Shown here one piece after another: positions 1-9,370 of a stretch of DNA of 64,000 nt. Origin of the DNA: Zhengella sedimenti. Lineage in GTDB: Bacteria > Pseudomonadota > Alphaproteobacteria > Rhizobiales > Rhizobiaceae. The position numbers and the translations under genes were made by a program. Each line of letters starts with the position of its first letter. The first letter of the stretch is position 1. The notes beneath the pieces are model-generated. The model had not been told where the DNA came from. It was given only the letters and a program-made list of their open reading frames with translations, and did not search any database. The stretch lies in NCBI RefSeq assembly GCF_046506625.1, contig NZ_JBKFFP010000002.1, forward strand, positions 124,001 through 188,000. Direction: 5' to 3'.

Positions 1-1340
1 CCGAAGACGGCGGTGGCCGATCCCAGCACTTCGCCGCCGGCCGTGCGCACGGCGAGAGAAGAGGCTTCCAGGCTGTTGCTCCCGGGCCGGTAGACGCCGG
101 CAATGCGCGCGCCGAGTTTCAGGCCGGGCTCCGGACTGTCCATGGGCGCAAGGAAGACATCGTTGGAAACCAGTTCATAGCGCCAGGCCGGCTCCTCGTC
201 CTCAGCCGGCGGCCTCGGGCCCGCCGCCCCGGAAAACGGGATGCGCGTGCGGTTGACCTGCAACAGCGCTTCCGGGATGTCCACCTTGCGCGATCCGGAT
301 GCCAGGTCCGCGGTCAGCATCAGCGACCCCTTCAGATCGCCCGGCGTCTCGACGGTGGCGGAATAGGCGGGCGCGCGAAGCCGCATCCTGAGCGCCTGCC
401 CGGCGCCGGCGTGCGTCTCCCCGCCTTCCAGCGCGATCTCGAGGTCAGGCACGGACAGGGCGGGCGCCGCCGCGGCGCCTTGCAGGTCGATGCCACCGGT
501 CCGGATTTCGGCCGCAAGCGCCGTGATCGCATCACCCACCTGGCGGCCGCTCGCCTCCAATGTGACGGGCGTACCGGCGAAATCGATCACGCCGGAAGCC
601 TCGAATGTGCCGTTCAGGGCGTGGCGCAGATCGGCCTCGGCGATCGCGATGCGCATGCCGTCATAGGTCACCTGCGTCTCGTCGAGCGAGATGCGGCTGG
701 TCCCCGTGGCGTCCAGGCGCTTGAGCGCGGCGCGCACCGATTCGAACACGAGCGCCAGCACGCGGTCCGGATCGACCAGCCCCTCGGCATCGCGCACCGG
801 CTGGAGGAAATCGCCTTGCGGGTCCGGCGCCTTCATCCCGGCAGCAGCGTGTGCGCCGGCAATCGACAGGCTGGCAAGCTGAAGGCGGCCATTCAGGAGC
901 GCCCAGCTCCCGATGCCCAGCTTCACCGCCTTGGCGGATGTCACCGACTGGCCGGTATCCGCTTGGCGCACGTCCACGTCGCCAATTTCAAATGCGAGGT
1001 TGATCCCGTTGGCAAATGACAGCCGGGTGTCGCCGAGCGACACATTGACGGGAAAACCGTAGAGCCGCGCCAGCGCCGTTTCGGCCTCACGGCTGATCCG
1101 CTCCGCACCCACGCCCGCATTGATCGCCACCCAGGCGCCGGACAGGGCGAGCAGCACGACGAGACCGGCCGCCGCCACGCCGCCGCCGATCCAGCGCAAG
1201 ACCTTCCAGGCGCGATAGAAGCGCGCCGTCTGGGCCGTCAGCCCGGCAGAGGACGGCAGGGCGTCAAGCGCCGGCAGTTCACGCCGCCTGAAGCGGACAC
1301 GCGCATGACCATGCTGCGCGTGCGCCCTGTCCTGATCCAT
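1..1340 (-). CDS. AsmA/YhdP-like (DUF3971-type) membrane-anchored protein, partial
   Basis: The gene runs off the left edge, so only its first ~446 codons are visible. The ATG at 1340 opens a basic stretch followed by one hydrophobic segment (about residues 47-73), then a long region of alternating polar and apolar residues typical of extended beta structure. This matches the layout of AsmA/YhdP-type proteins, which are held in the inner membrane by one helix and span the periplasm, where relatives are linked to lipid transfer and outer-membrane integrity. It is divergent from the peroxiredoxin gene, with an 80 bp gap that must hold both promoters. The family call is by layout and context; the diagnostic C-terminal part lies outside the window. 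Confidence 0.7.
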   Translation of the reverse strand, partial: MDQDRAHAQHGHARVRFRRRELPALDALPSSAGLTAQTARFYRAWKVLRWIGGGVAAAGLVVLLALSGAWVAINAGVGAERISREAETALARLYGFPVNVSLGDTRLSFANGINLAFEIGDVDVRQADTGQSVTSAKAVKLGIGSWALLNGRLQLASLSIAGAHAAAGMKAPDPQGDFLQPVRDAEGLVDPDRVLALVFESVRAALKRLDATGTSRISLDETQVTYDGMRIAIAEADLRHALNGTFEASGVIDFAGTPVTLEASGRQVGDAITALAAEIRTGGIDLQGAAAAPALSVPDLEIALEGGETHAGAGQALRMRLRAPAYSATVETPGDLKGSLMLTADLASGSRKVDIPEALLQVNRTRIPFSGAAGPRPPAEDEEPAWRYELVSNDVFLAPMDSPEPGLKLGARIAGVYRPGSNSLEASSLAVRTAGGEVLGSATAVF

Positions 1341-1420
1341 GCGTTCCTGCCCCGTAGACGAATCCGTGAATGGCACTATAACCGGTTTGCCAATCCGTAA
1401 GATACAAGAAGGGCAATGAT

Positions 1421-1888
1421 ATGGCTGAACTCGAAGCGGGGCAGACGGCACCGGAATTCGACCTGCCGGCCGATGGCGGCGGCACGCTGAAGCTTTCCGA
1501 CCTCAGGGGCAAGAAGGTCGCCCTGTTTTTCTACCCCAAGGACGATACCAGCGGCTGCACCGCCGAAGCCATTGATTTCACACGGCTCAAGGGCGATTTC
1601 GAGGCAGCCGGCACGGTTGTCGTCGGCATGTCGCCCGACAGCGCCAAGAAGCACGACAAGTTCAAGGCCAAGCACGACCTGACGGTCGCCCTCGTTTCCG
1701 ACGAGGACAAGACGGTTCTTGAAGCCTACGGGGTGTGGGTGGAAAAGAGCATGTACGGGCGCAAATACATGGGCGTGGAGCGCTCCACCTTCCTGATCGG
1801 CGAGGACGGCTCGATCCTGCGCGTCTGGCGCAAGGTCAAGGTTCCCGGCCATGCCGAGGAGGTTCTCGCCGCGGCGAAAGCGGCCTGA
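1421..1888 (+). CDS. bcp: Thioredoxin-dependent peroxiredoxin, Bcp/PrxQ family (1-Cys form)
   Basis: A 155-residue cytoplasmic peroxidase that reduces H2O2 and organic hydroperoxides. The peroxidatic cysteine is Cys46 in the motif FYPKDDTSGCTAEA. In two-Cys members such as E. coli Bcp, a resolving cysteine follows five residues later; here that position is Ile51 and the protein has no other cysteine, so it should work as a 1-Cys enzyme needing an external thiol. Length fits the family. It is followed after 12 bp by the DUF455 gene in the same direction, suggesting co-transcription. Confidence 0.92.
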   Translation: MAELEAGQTAPEFDLPADGGGTLKLSDLRGKKVALFFYPKDDTSGCTAEAIDFTRLKGDFEAAGTVVVGMSPDSAKKHDKFKAKHDLTVALVSDEDKTVLEAYGVWVEKSMYGRKYMGVERSTFLIGEDGSILRVWRKVKVPGHAEEVLAAAKAA

Positions 1889-1900
1889 CGGCGTTTCGCC

Positions 1901-2719
1901 ATGGCCGAAAGGATCGTCAGCCTGCGCGGCGGCTGTATCGCGGCGCTCAATGCCGCTTGCCTCGATGACAAGGTGCGGCTGACCCGTGACGTCCATGCGC
2001 GCTGGATGCAGCGCCGGCTGTCATTGCGCACGCCCGGCGATCCGCCGATCCCCGACAGGCCGGGCCGGCCGGAAAAGCCGGAACTGGTGGCGCCGAAACT
2101 GGTGCGCAAACGCTCCCTTTCCAGCGCCCGCGGCCGCATTGCGCTGATGCATGCGCTGGCCCATATCGAACTGAACGCCATCGACCTGGCGCTTGACATC
2201 GTGGCGCGCTTCACCAGCGAGGCGGTGCCGCGGTCCTTCTTCGACGGCTGGATGCGGGTGGCCTTCGAGGAAGCCAAGCATTTCAAGCTGTTGCGGGAAC
2301 GGCTGCAATCGCTGGGAGCCGATTACGGCGACCTGCCGGCCCATGACGGACTGTGGCAGGCGGCCCACCAGACCCGCAACGACCTGCATGCGCGCCTCGC
2401 CATCGTCCCGCTGGTTCTGGAGGCGCGCGGGCTGGACGTGACGCCGTCGCTGCAGGAAAAGCTGCGCGAGGCGGGCGACGATGAAACGGCCGATATCCTT
2501 GAAATCATCTATACTGACGAGAAGGGCCATGTCGGGATCGGCGCCAAGTGGTTCCGCTTCTTCTGCGCGCGCGACGGGCACGACCCTGCCCGGCGGTTCC
2601 AGGACCTCGTGCGATCGAATTTCCGCGGCGAGGTGAAGCCCCCGTTCAATGTGCTCGCCCGCGCCGAAGCCGGACTCACACCCCTGTTCTATCAATCGCT
2701 TGCCTCGACATCCCGCTGA
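1901..2719 (+). CDS. DUF455 family ferritin-like protein
   Basis: A 272-residue protein with the ferritin-like four-helix pattern of DUF455. Likely metal ligands lie in HALAHIELNAIDLALD (helix 1), EEAKHF (helix 2) and the C-terminal EIIYTDEKGHVGIG. Such proteins carry a non-haem di-iron centre and resemble MiaE-type tRNA hydroxylases in fold, but the substrate of DUF455 members is not established to my knowledge. The start lies 12 bp after bcp, so the two are probably co-transcribed. The pairing with a peroxidase hints at an oxygen-dependent or oxidative-stress role; that is inference. Confidence 0.85.
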   Translation: MAERIVSLRGGCIAALNAACLDDKVRLTRDVHARWMQRRLSLRTPGDPPIPDRPGRPEKPELVAPKLVRKRSLSSARGRIALMHALAHIELNAIDLALDIVARFTSEAVPRSFFDGWMRVAFEEAKHFKLLRERLQSLGADYGDLPAHDGLWQAAHQTRNDLHARLAIVPLVLEARGLDVTPSLQEKLREAGDDETADILEIIYTDEKGHVGIGAKWFRFFCARDGHDPARRFQDLVRSNFRGEVKPPFNVLARAEAGLTPLFYQSLASTSR

Positions 2720-2730
2720 ACCACCAACGC

Positions 2731-2747
2731 TTTGTTAACCCTAACGG
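2731..2747 (+). promoter_or_regulatory. GTTAACCYTAACGG motif upstream of the M23 peptidase
   Basis: TTTGTTAACCCTAACGG lies about 40 bp before the chosen ATG of the M23 peptidase. Near-identical copies occur at 25433-25449 and, inverted, at 42636-42649. The TTAACC core resembles half-sites of the cell-cycle regulator CtrA. Its place between genes makes the TTG at 2732 an unlikely start codon. Confidence 0.45.
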
Positions 2748-2785
2748 CGCTTAAATGCATCCGCTTCGATTCAAGTGAAGAACGG

Positions 2786-4087
2786 ATGGACAGGGCCGTG
2801 ACTCCAGGCAAGCGTCAGAACCCGGTTTTCGGGAAACGCAAGGAACCGCATACAGTCATCATTGCCAGGGGCAATGAGGTGCGCCATTTCACGGTGCGGC
2901 CCTGGCTTGCCGCCACGCTGGGGTCACTGATGGCGGCAGCAGCGCTCGGCTATGTGCTGGCGACCACCTACCTGGTGCTGCGTGACGATCTTCTCAACGG
3001 CGCGGTGGCGCAGCAGGCGCGCCTGCAGCAAAGCTACGAGGACCGGATTTCGGCGCTGCGCACCCAGGTGGACCGCATCACCAGCCGCCAGTTGCTGGAC
3101 CAGCAACTGATGGAAAACAAGGTCGCCGAACTGATCGAACGCCAGGAGGCCCTTGCCTCGCGGCACGGACGGCTCGGACCGTTGCTGGAACGGGCCAAGC
3201 GCGACGGCCTGTCGACGGGCTCGGTGCCCGTGCCCACGACCAGGCCAGCCGCCAAGCAGGCGCGGATCGGCGCCGAAACGCCGGAAAAGACGAGCCGGCT
3301 CGACCAGGCCGGCGCCTTGACGGCGCGATTCGCGGCCGCGTCCACGCTCGGTCCGGCAAGCCGGCCGGAGAACGAAAGCGCCGCGGACCGGGCAGACCGC
3401 CTTTTCGTCGACATCAACCGGTCGCTCAGGGCAATCGAGGACGAACAGATCTCACGGATCGCCACGCTGACGGCAAAGGCGCACCAGACCAGCGACCGGA
3501 TCGCCGACGCCATGGACGCAGCCGGACTGAAGGACGTGTCCGAGGGCCATGATCGCGAAGGCGTGGGCGGACCGCTGGTGCCCGTGAGCGCCGCCACGGC
3601 CTTCGAAGCGCATGTGGACGAACTGGACAATGCGCTGGAACGGCTCGACAAGCTGAAGGCGCGCACAATGGTCTACCCGCTTGCCAATCCCCTGCCCGGC
3701 CAGCCGGTTTCCTCGCGCTTCGGTTACAGGCGGGACCCGATCATCGGCACCAAGGCGCTGCATGCGGGCATGGACTTCCGCGCTTCCGTCGGCATGCCCG
3801 TGCGCGCCACGGCAAGCGGCAAGGTGATCCGCGCTGGCTGGAATGGCGGCTATGGCCGCATGGTCGAGATCAGGCACGCCGACGGCTACACGACCCGCTA
3901 CGCCCACATGAGCAAGTTGCTGGTCTCCAAGGGCGACATGGTGACCCGCGGAACGATCGTCGGCCGGTCCGGCAATTCGGGCCGCTCGACCGGTCCGCAC
4001 CTCCATTACGAGGTGCGCCGCGACGGCCGGCCGGTCAATCCGCTGCAATATCTCAAGGCGGGCAGGAAAATCGCCGAGGCTCTCTGA
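2786..4087 (+). CDS. M23 family metallopeptidase (LytM-type) with membrane anchor and coiled coil
   Basis: A 433-residue envelope protein. A basic N-terminus is followed by one membrane segment (about residues 35-60), a likely coiled coil (about 70-130), a low-complexity linker and a C-terminal LytM domain (about 300-425). The zinc site is complete: H326 and D330 in LHAGMDF, H405 and H407 in GPHLHYEV. It should cut peptidoglycan cross-bridges, or activate amidases if it acts like EnvC/NlpD. The ATG at 2786 was chosen over an upstream in-frame TTG at 2732, which falls inside a repeated intergenic motif and would put extra residues before the basic anchor. The AmiC-type amidase and PBP1A nearby fit a cell-wall role. 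Confidence 0.88.
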   Translation: MDRAVTPGKRQNPVFGKRKEPHTVIIARGNEVRHFTVRPWLAATLGSLMAAAALGYVLATTYLVLRDDLLNGAVAQQARLQQSYEDRISALRTQVDRITSRQLLDQQLMENKVAELIERQEALASRHGRLGPLLERAKRDGLSTGSVPVPTTRPAAKQARIGAETPEKTSRLDQAGALTARFAAASTLGPASRPENESAADRADRLFVDINRSLRAIEDEQISRIATLTAKAHQTSDRIADAMDAAGLKDVSEGHDREGVGGPLVPVSAATAFEAHVDELDNALERLDKLKARTMVYPLANPLPGQPVSSRFGYRRDPIIGTKALHAGMDFRASVGMPVRATASGKVIRAGWNGGYGRMVEIRHADGYTTRYAHMSKLLVSKGDMVTRGTIVGRSGNSGRSTGPHLHYEVRRDGRPVNPLQYLKAGRKIAEAL

Positions 4088-4113
4088 GGGCCGCCTTCTT
4101 CCCAGGCACGAAA

Positions 4114-4136
4114 AAGGGCGGCCTTGAGCCGCCCTT
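4114..4136 (-). terminator. Rho-independent terminator of prfB (possibly bidirectional)
   Basis: Perfect 9-bp stem AAGGGCGGC/GCCGCCCTT with a 5-nt loop. On the minus strand it runs directly into a T run, so it should end prfB. It may also serve the convergent M23 gene on the plus strand, where the T run is weaker. Confidence 0.8.
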
Positions 4137-4165
4137 GTCACTCTCCCGACCGGCCGCATTCGCGA

Positions 4166-5294
4166 TCAGGCGATGTCCTCGACCTGCTGGCCGTCGCTCC
4201 CCTCGATCCTGGAGGCCAGCGCGGCTTCCATGAATTCATCGAGATTGCCGTTCAGCACATCGTCCGGGCTGGTGCTCTCGACGCCCGTACGCAGGTCCTT
4301 GACGAGCTGGTAGGGCTGCAGGACATACGACCGGATCTGGTGACCCCAGCCGATATCGGTCTTGGAATCGAAGGCGGACTGGGCCGCTTCCTCGCGTTTC
4401 TTCATCTCCAGGTCATAGAGACGCGCGCGCAGCGCCTTCATGGCGTTGGCGCGGTTCTGGTGCTGGGATTTCTCCGAAGACGTCACCACGATGCCGGTCG
4501 GCAGGTGCGTGATGCGTACCGCCGAATCGGTGGTGTTGACGTGCTGGCCTCCCGCGCCCGACGAGCGATAGGTATCGATGCGGATATCCTTGTCCTGGAT
4601 CTCGATCTCGATGTTGTCGTCGATCACCGGATAGACACCGACCGAGGAGAAGGACGTGTGGCGGCGCGCATTGCTGTCATAGGGCGAGATACGGACCAGC
4701 CGGTGCACGCCCGATTCCGTCTTGAGCCAGCCATGGGCATTGTGGCCCTTGACCAGCAGCGTCGCACCCTTGATGCCGGCCTCTTCGCCATAGGCGATGT
4801 CCTGGACCTCGACCTTGAAGCCCTTGCGTTCGGCCCAGCGGGTATACATGCGCAACAGCATCTGCGCCCAGTCCTGGCTCTCCGTGCCGCCGGCGCCGGC
4901 ATGGACTTCCAGAAAGGTGTCGGAGGCATCCATCTCGCCAGACAGCAGCGTCTCCACGCGGCGCTGGGCGACTTCGTCCTCCATGGCGCGCAAAGAGGCC
5001 TCGGCATCGCGGACGATCTCGGCATCGCCCTCCTCCTCGCCCATGGCGATGAGTTCGACATTGTCGTCGAGCGATTGCTGCAGGCGCTTGATGGCCTCGA
5101 TATTGTCCTCGAGACCCTGGCGCTCGCGCATCAGCTTCTGTGCTTCCTGCGGATCGTTCCACAGGTCGGGATCTTCAGACAGGGAGTTGAGGTATCCCAG
5201 ACGTTTTACAGCCTGATCCCAGTCAAAGATGCCTCCTCAGCAGGCTTATGGCCTGCCTGAGTTCATCGACGAGATTCTGCGTTTCGGCACGCAT
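4166..5294 (-). CDS. prfB: Peptide chain release factor 2, with programmed +1 frameshift
   Basis: RF2 recognises UGA and UAA and releases the finished protein. The gene begins at the ATG at 5294. Twenty-three codons are read up to CTT, then an in-frame TGA (5225-5223) interrupts, and the rest is read in the +1 frame from GAC (5224), giving about 375 residues, the normal RF2 length. The Gly-Gly-Gln motif needed for peptide release is present (SGAGGQHVN). The UGA-reading tripeptide appears as SPY (VRISPYDSN) rather than the E. coli SPF. A caller that ignores the shift would start at 5131 and lose 54 residues. PBP1A lies upstream on the same strand. Confidence 0.93.
5222..5237 (-). promoter_or_regulatory. 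prfB programmed +1 frameshift site
   Basis: Minus-strand order is AGGAGG (5237-5232), CAT, CTT (5228-5226), TGA (5225-5223), C. This is the known RF2 autoregulatory arrangement: an internal Shine-Dalgarno-like hexamer just before the CTT-TGA-C slip site. When RF2 is scarce, ribosomes pause at TGA, slip one base forward on CTT and continue at GAC. Spacing matches the E. coli layout. Confidence 0.93.
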
Positions 5295-5373
5295 GTCTTT
5301 TCCGTTCCATCATTTCTCGGGTTTCGAAACGGCGCGGACCATAGGAATGGCGATCCGCGCTGTAAAGGGAAAA

Positions 5374-5392
5374 GGCGGGCAGGCAGCCCGCC
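5374..5392 (-). terminator. Probable terminator downstream of PBP1A
   Basis: 7-bp inverted repeat GGCGGGC/GCCCGCC with a 5-nt loop, followed on the minus strand by a short TTTT run. It lies 27 bp after the PBP1A stop. The T run is short, so termination may be partial. Confidence 0.55.
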
Positions 5393-5418
5393 CAAATGCC
5401 GCGATCCGGTGCGCGGGG

Positions 5419-7899
5419 TCAGTAAAGGCCGCCCGCACCGCCTGAAATCGCACGGCTGGCCTGCGGTGAAATCGCCTTGGCGCGTTCCTGCACGGCGATG
5501 TTCTCCATGCCGATGACAGAGTAGCTGTCGGCGGGACCTGTGCCGGGCTTGAAGGCTTCCATGATGACACCGGGGCCTTCGCCACCTGCGCGCATGCCGG
5601 TCTTGCGGTCGATGGCGATGAGGTTCATGCCCTCGGGGATCTGGAATTCCAAGGGCGGCTTGTCCTTCAGCACTTCCGCCATGAATTCGGTGAAGACAGG
5701 CGCGGCAAGGCCGCCGCCAGTGGAGCCGTGCCCCATGGGACGCGGCGTGTCGAAACCCATGTAAAGCCCCACCACCAGATCGGGCGTGTAGCCGACGAAC
5801 CAGGCATCCTTCTCGTCGTTCGTCGTGCCGGTCTTGCCGGCGACGGGACGCTCCAGCCTGGACACGGTGACGGCGGTGCCGCGCTGCACCACGCCCTGCA
5901 TCATGGAGGTGATCTGGTAGGCCGTCATCGGATCGAGCACCTGCTCGCGATTGTCGATCAGATCGGGTTCGGGCTGGTTCACCCAGCTTGTCGCCGCGCA
6001 GCCCTCGCAGAGGCGTTCGTCATGCTTGTAGACGGTCTTGCCGTAGCGGTCCTGGATCCGGTCGATCAGCGACGGTTTGATCTGCTTGCCGCCGTTGGCC
6101 ATGATCGCATAGGCCGACACCATGCGCATGACGGTTGTCTCGCCCGAACCCAGCGACATGGCAAGGACCTTCGACATGTTGTCGTAGACACCGAAGCGCT
6201 CGGCATATTCGGCGACGAGATTCATGCCCATGTCCTTGGCAAGGCGCACGGTCATGAGATTGCGCGACTTCTCGATGCCAAGGCGCAAGGTGGACGGCCC
6301 GGCAAAGCCGCCGCCGTAATTCTTGGGCTCCCAGACGTCGTTGCCGACCCGGATCGAGATGGGGCCATCCATCACCACGGATGCCGGCGTGTAGCCATTG
6401 TCCAGCGCGGCCGCATAGATGATCGGCTTGAAGGCGGAACCGGGCTGGCGCTTGGCCTGGGTGGCGCGGTTGAATTCCGATTCGGCGAAGGAGAACCCGC
6501 CGACCATGGCCAGCACACGGCCCGTATGCGGGTCCATCGCCACCATGCCGCCTTCGATCTCGGGCGGCTGGCGCAGCTTGTAGCCGCCTTCTCCCTCGCC
6601 CTCGCCTTCCGCTGTGTCGGACCCGGCCTTTTCCACGAAGACGACGTCGCCCGGCTGAAGGACATCGGCAGGCGACTTCGCCTTCACCGTCTTGCCATCC
6701 TTCTTGTAGCGCATCGCCCATTGCATGTTCTTCTGCGAGACGAAACCGCGCTTTCGATCCGGCGAAATCTCGCCGGACACCTCTTTTTCGGGCTGAAGCC
6801 CTATGTCCAGCCCGTCCTCGCCGGCGGCAAGGACAACGGCGACCTGCCATTCGGGCACGTCGTAAAGGCCCTCCACTTCCGAGAGGGCGACGCCCCAGTC
6901 GCCGGCAATGTCGATCCTGCCAGCCGGCCCGCGATAGCCGCGCAGCATGTCGTAATTCATCAGGCCGTTCTGCAGGGCCTTGCGGGCGACGACCTGCATC
7001 TTCGGGTCGATCGTGGTACGCACCGAGAGGCCGCCCTCATAGAGCGCGTCGACGCCGTAACGGTCGATGATCTCGCGGCGGACTTCCTCGGTGAAGTATT
7101 CGCCCGCGAACATGTAGGTGCCGGACCGGCGCGGCTTGACGCCAAGCGGCTTGGCCGAGGCATCCGCGGCTTCCTCGGCGGTGAGATAGCCGTTCTCGCG
7201 CATCTGGCCGATGACCCAGTTGCGGCGTTCCAGGGCGCGCTCGGTGTGGCGGAACGGATGGTAGTTGTTGGGGCCCTTGGGCAGGGCCGCAAGATAGGCG
7301 GCCTCGTGCGTTTCAAGTTCGTTGACCGACTTGTCGAAATAGGTCAGCGCCGCGCCGGCGATGCCATAGGCACCGAAGCCGAAGAAGATCTCGTTGAGAT
7401 AGAGTTCGAGGATGCGGTCCTTGGTGAAGGCCTGTTCGATCCGGAGCGCGAGGATGGCCTCGCGAATCTTGCGGTCATAGGTCTGGCGCGACGTCAGGAG
7501 GAAGTTCTTGGCCACCTGCTGGGTGATCGTCGAGGCGCCGACGGGGCGCGCGCCGGAGCCCATGTTGCGGATATTGGTAATGACCGCCCGGGTCAGGCCG
7601 TAGATGTCGATGCCGGGATGGGAATAGAAATTCTTGTCCTCGGCTGACAGAAACGCCGCCTTGACGCGATCGGGAACCGCCTTGATCGGCAGGAACAGGC
7701 GCCGTTCGCGCGCATATTCGGCCATCAGGACGCCGTCGGAAGCATGGACGCGCGTGGTAACCGGCGGCTCGTATTTCGCCAGGACCTCGTAGTCCGGCAG
7801 GTCCTTGGCCAGGTCGCCGACATAGATGGCCACGCCTGCTGCAACGAGAAGAGCCAGGGCGATCCCTATGCCAAAGAAATATCCAATCAGCCTGAGCAT
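5419..7899 (-). CDS. mrcA: Penicillin-binding protein 1A (bifunctional transglycosylase/transpeptidase)
   Basis: An 826-residue class A PBP that polymerises and cross-links peptidoglycan. A short cytoplasmic start and one membrane anchor (about residues 5-27) precede the transglycosylase domain (about 55-235; SAEDKNFYSHPGID, GASTITQQVAKN). A transpeptidase domain follows, with the active-site SxxK at S488-K491 (PGSAFKP), an SRN motif and KTG at about 689 (GKTGTT). A glycine/glutamate-rich patch (EGEGEGEGG) lies just before it. It sits downstream of the amidase on the same strand, 181 bp apart. The alternative name ponA is also used. Confidence 0.95.
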   Translation of the reverse strand: MLRLIGYFFGIGIALALLVAAGVAIYVGDLAKDLPDYEVLAKYEPPVTTRVHASDGVLMAEYARERRLFLPIKAVPDRVKAAFLSAEDKNFYSHPGIDIYGLTRAVITNIRNMGSGARPVGASTITQQVAKNFLLTSRQTYDRKIREAILALRIEQAFTKDRILELYLNEIFFGFGAYGIAGAALTYFDKSVNELETHEAAYLAALPKGPNNYHPFRHTERALERRNWVIGQMRENGYLTAEEAADASAKPLGVKPRRSGTYMFAGEYFTEEVRREIIDRYGVDALYEGGLSVRTTIDPKMQVVARKALQNGLMNYDMLRGYRGPAGRIDIAGDWGVALSEVEGLYDVPEWQVAVVLAAGEDGLDIGLQPEKEVSGEISPDRKRGFVSQKNMQWAMRYKKDGKTVKAKSPADVLQPGDVVFVEKAGSDTAEGEGEGEGGYKLRQPPEIEGGMVAMDPHTGRVLAMVGGFSFAESEFNRATQAKRQPGSAFKPIIYAAALDNGYTPASVVMDGPISIRVGNDVWEPKNYGGGFAGPSTLRLGIEKSRNLMTVRLAKDMGMNLVAEYAERFGVYDNMSKVLAMSLGSGETTVMRMVSAYAIMANGGKQIKPSLIDRIQDRYGKTVYKHDERLCEGCAATSWVNQPEPDLIDNREQVLDPMTAYQITSMMQGVVQRGTAVTVSRLERPVAGKTGTTNDEKDAWFVGYTPDLVVGLYMGFDTPRPMGHGSTGGGLAAPVFTEFMAEVLKDKPPLEFQIPEGMNLIAIDRKTGMRAGGEGPGVIMEAFKPGTGPADSYSVIGMENIAVQERAKAISPQASRAISGGAGGLY

Positions 7900-8080
7900 G
7901 TGTCGTTCCGGGGTCCTTGCATCATGGCCGACGCAGCCGACCTGTCACCTGTCCGATTCCCTTGCCCGGCGGATGTGGGCAAATTGCGGCGACCGGGCAT
8001 TTGCGGCGCAGCATAGCGAAATTCAAGCCATTTTCCCATACGTCCGGCGCCGCCGGGATATCCAGCCCCCGGGCCGCGCC

Positions 8081-9370
8081 TCACCCGCCCTCCGGGCCAC
8101 GGGCGGCGGCAAAAAGCGACACGGCCGAAACGATGCTCCGCGCGGCCTTCTCCCGCCACTGCGGATCCCGCATCAGCTTCTCGTCCTTGCTGTTGGAGAG
8201 GTAGCCGAGTTCCAGCAGGACGGACGGCATGTCATGGGCCGTAAGCACCCTGAAACCCGCCGAACGGTGCGGATTCTTGATCAGTTCGACCTCTTCCGAC
8301 AGTTCCCCGACCAGCGTGCGGGCAAAGCGGACAGAAAAGGCCTGCGTCTCGCGGCGCACCAGATCGAGCAGGATGTCGGCAACATCCGTGTCACGCTCCG
8401 GCAACTCGATGCCCGCGATGGCGTCGGCCAGGTTCTCGGTCTCGGCAATGGCGGCGGCGATGTTGTCGGATGCCTTTTCGGACAAGGTGTAAACGGTGGC
8501 GCCGCGCACATAGCCGTAGCGAATCGTGTCGGCATGGATCGACATGAACAGGTCGGCCTCGTTCTGGCGGCCGATTCGCACCCTTTCGTCGAGGCGGAGG
8601 AACTTGTCGCTGTCACGGGTCATCACGACGCGGAAGCGGCCGGTTTCCTCCAGGAGCTTGCGCAGTTCGAGGGCGAAGGCCAGCGTGATCGTCTTCTCGC
8701 GCGTTCCGTGCAGGCCCTCCGCGCCGCCGTCGATGCCGCCATGCCCCGGATCGAGGACGATGGTGAACCTGCCATCGCCCTCGGACCGGTTGGCTTCGAG
8801 CCGGTCGGTTTTCGGCGTCGAGCGGGATGGAGCCAGCAAGGCGGGCTGGGATGCGAGCGCCGCCTCGAATTCGCCGGGCGTGGCCCTGACGATATCGGCC
8901 ACCATACGCCAGGTGCCGTCCTCGCCGGATTTGACGGTTTCAAGACGCTCAACGCGGAAGGGGCCGGTGAACTGCAGGATCATGCGCGCACGCCCCTCTC
9001 CCAGGTCACCGTAGCGCACGCCCTCGATCATGCCGGCGGGGGCTGTGTTTTCCTCAGAGAAGCGAAAGCGGGTTTCCGGAAAGTCGATGACAAGGCGGTG
9101 CGGCTGGCGCCGAAGCGACCAGCGTGGCGCGGTCTCGCGGTCGAAACGCATGATCACGCGCATCCGGCTGTCGTCTCCGACCATGGAGAGATCGTATGCG
9201 AGCAAGGCATCTTCGGCGGCAACCGACGGGCGGGCAAACTGGACTGCGAGCACAAGGGCCAGCACCAGCAGCGGCGCCAGGGCACGCACCCATCTCGTTC
9301 CTGCCGTTCCTGGCACGCTGGCGGACTCCCGTCGTGCGCGTTCCGATTCGCAAATGTTTGCTAACCCCAT
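8081..9370 (-). CDS. amiC: N-acetylmuramoyl-L-alanine amidase, AmiC type
   Basis: A 429-residue periplasmic zinc amidase that cleaves the bond between muramic acid and the stem peptide during septum splitting. It has an N-terminal signal/anchor segment (about residues 29-50), an AMIN domain (about 55-165) that binds the wall, and an Amidase_3 domain (about 200-420) with zinc motifs DPGHGGIDGG and MSIHAD and the C-terminal catalytic Glu in LLELGYLSN. The ATG at 9370 was chosen because longer readings lack a sensible export signal; TTAACCAT, a CtrA-type half-site, touches this start. The upstream frame is open but reads as noise. Confidence 0.9.
   Translation of the reverse strand: MGLANICESERARRESASVPGTAGTRWVRALAPLLVLALVLAVQFARPSVAAEDALLAYDLSMVGDDSRMRVIMRFDRETAPRWSLRRQPHRLVIDFPETRFRFSEENTAPAGMIEGVRYGDLGEGRARMILQFTGPFRVERLETVKSGEDGTWRMVADIVRATPGEFEAALASQPALLAPSRSTPKTDRLEANRSEGDGRFTIVLDPGHGGIDGGAEGLHGTREKTITLAFALELRKLLEETGRFRVVMTRDSDKFLRLDERVRIGRQNEADLFMSIHADTIRYGYVRGATVYTLSEKASDNIAAAIAETENLADAIAGIELPERDTDVADILLDLVRRETQAFSVRFARTLVGELSEEVELIKNPHRSAGFRVLTAHDMPSVLLELGYLSNSKDEKLMRDPQWREKAARSIVSAVSLFAAARGPEGG

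Noticed and set aside
4166..5131. prfB as a short 321-residue protein starting at 5131
   Set aside because: The missing N-terminus is restored by the frameshift site at 5222-5237.
5728..7647. A 639-codon open frame opposite the PBP1A gene
   Set aside because: Antisense shadow; rich in His, Arg and Gly without any fold signature.
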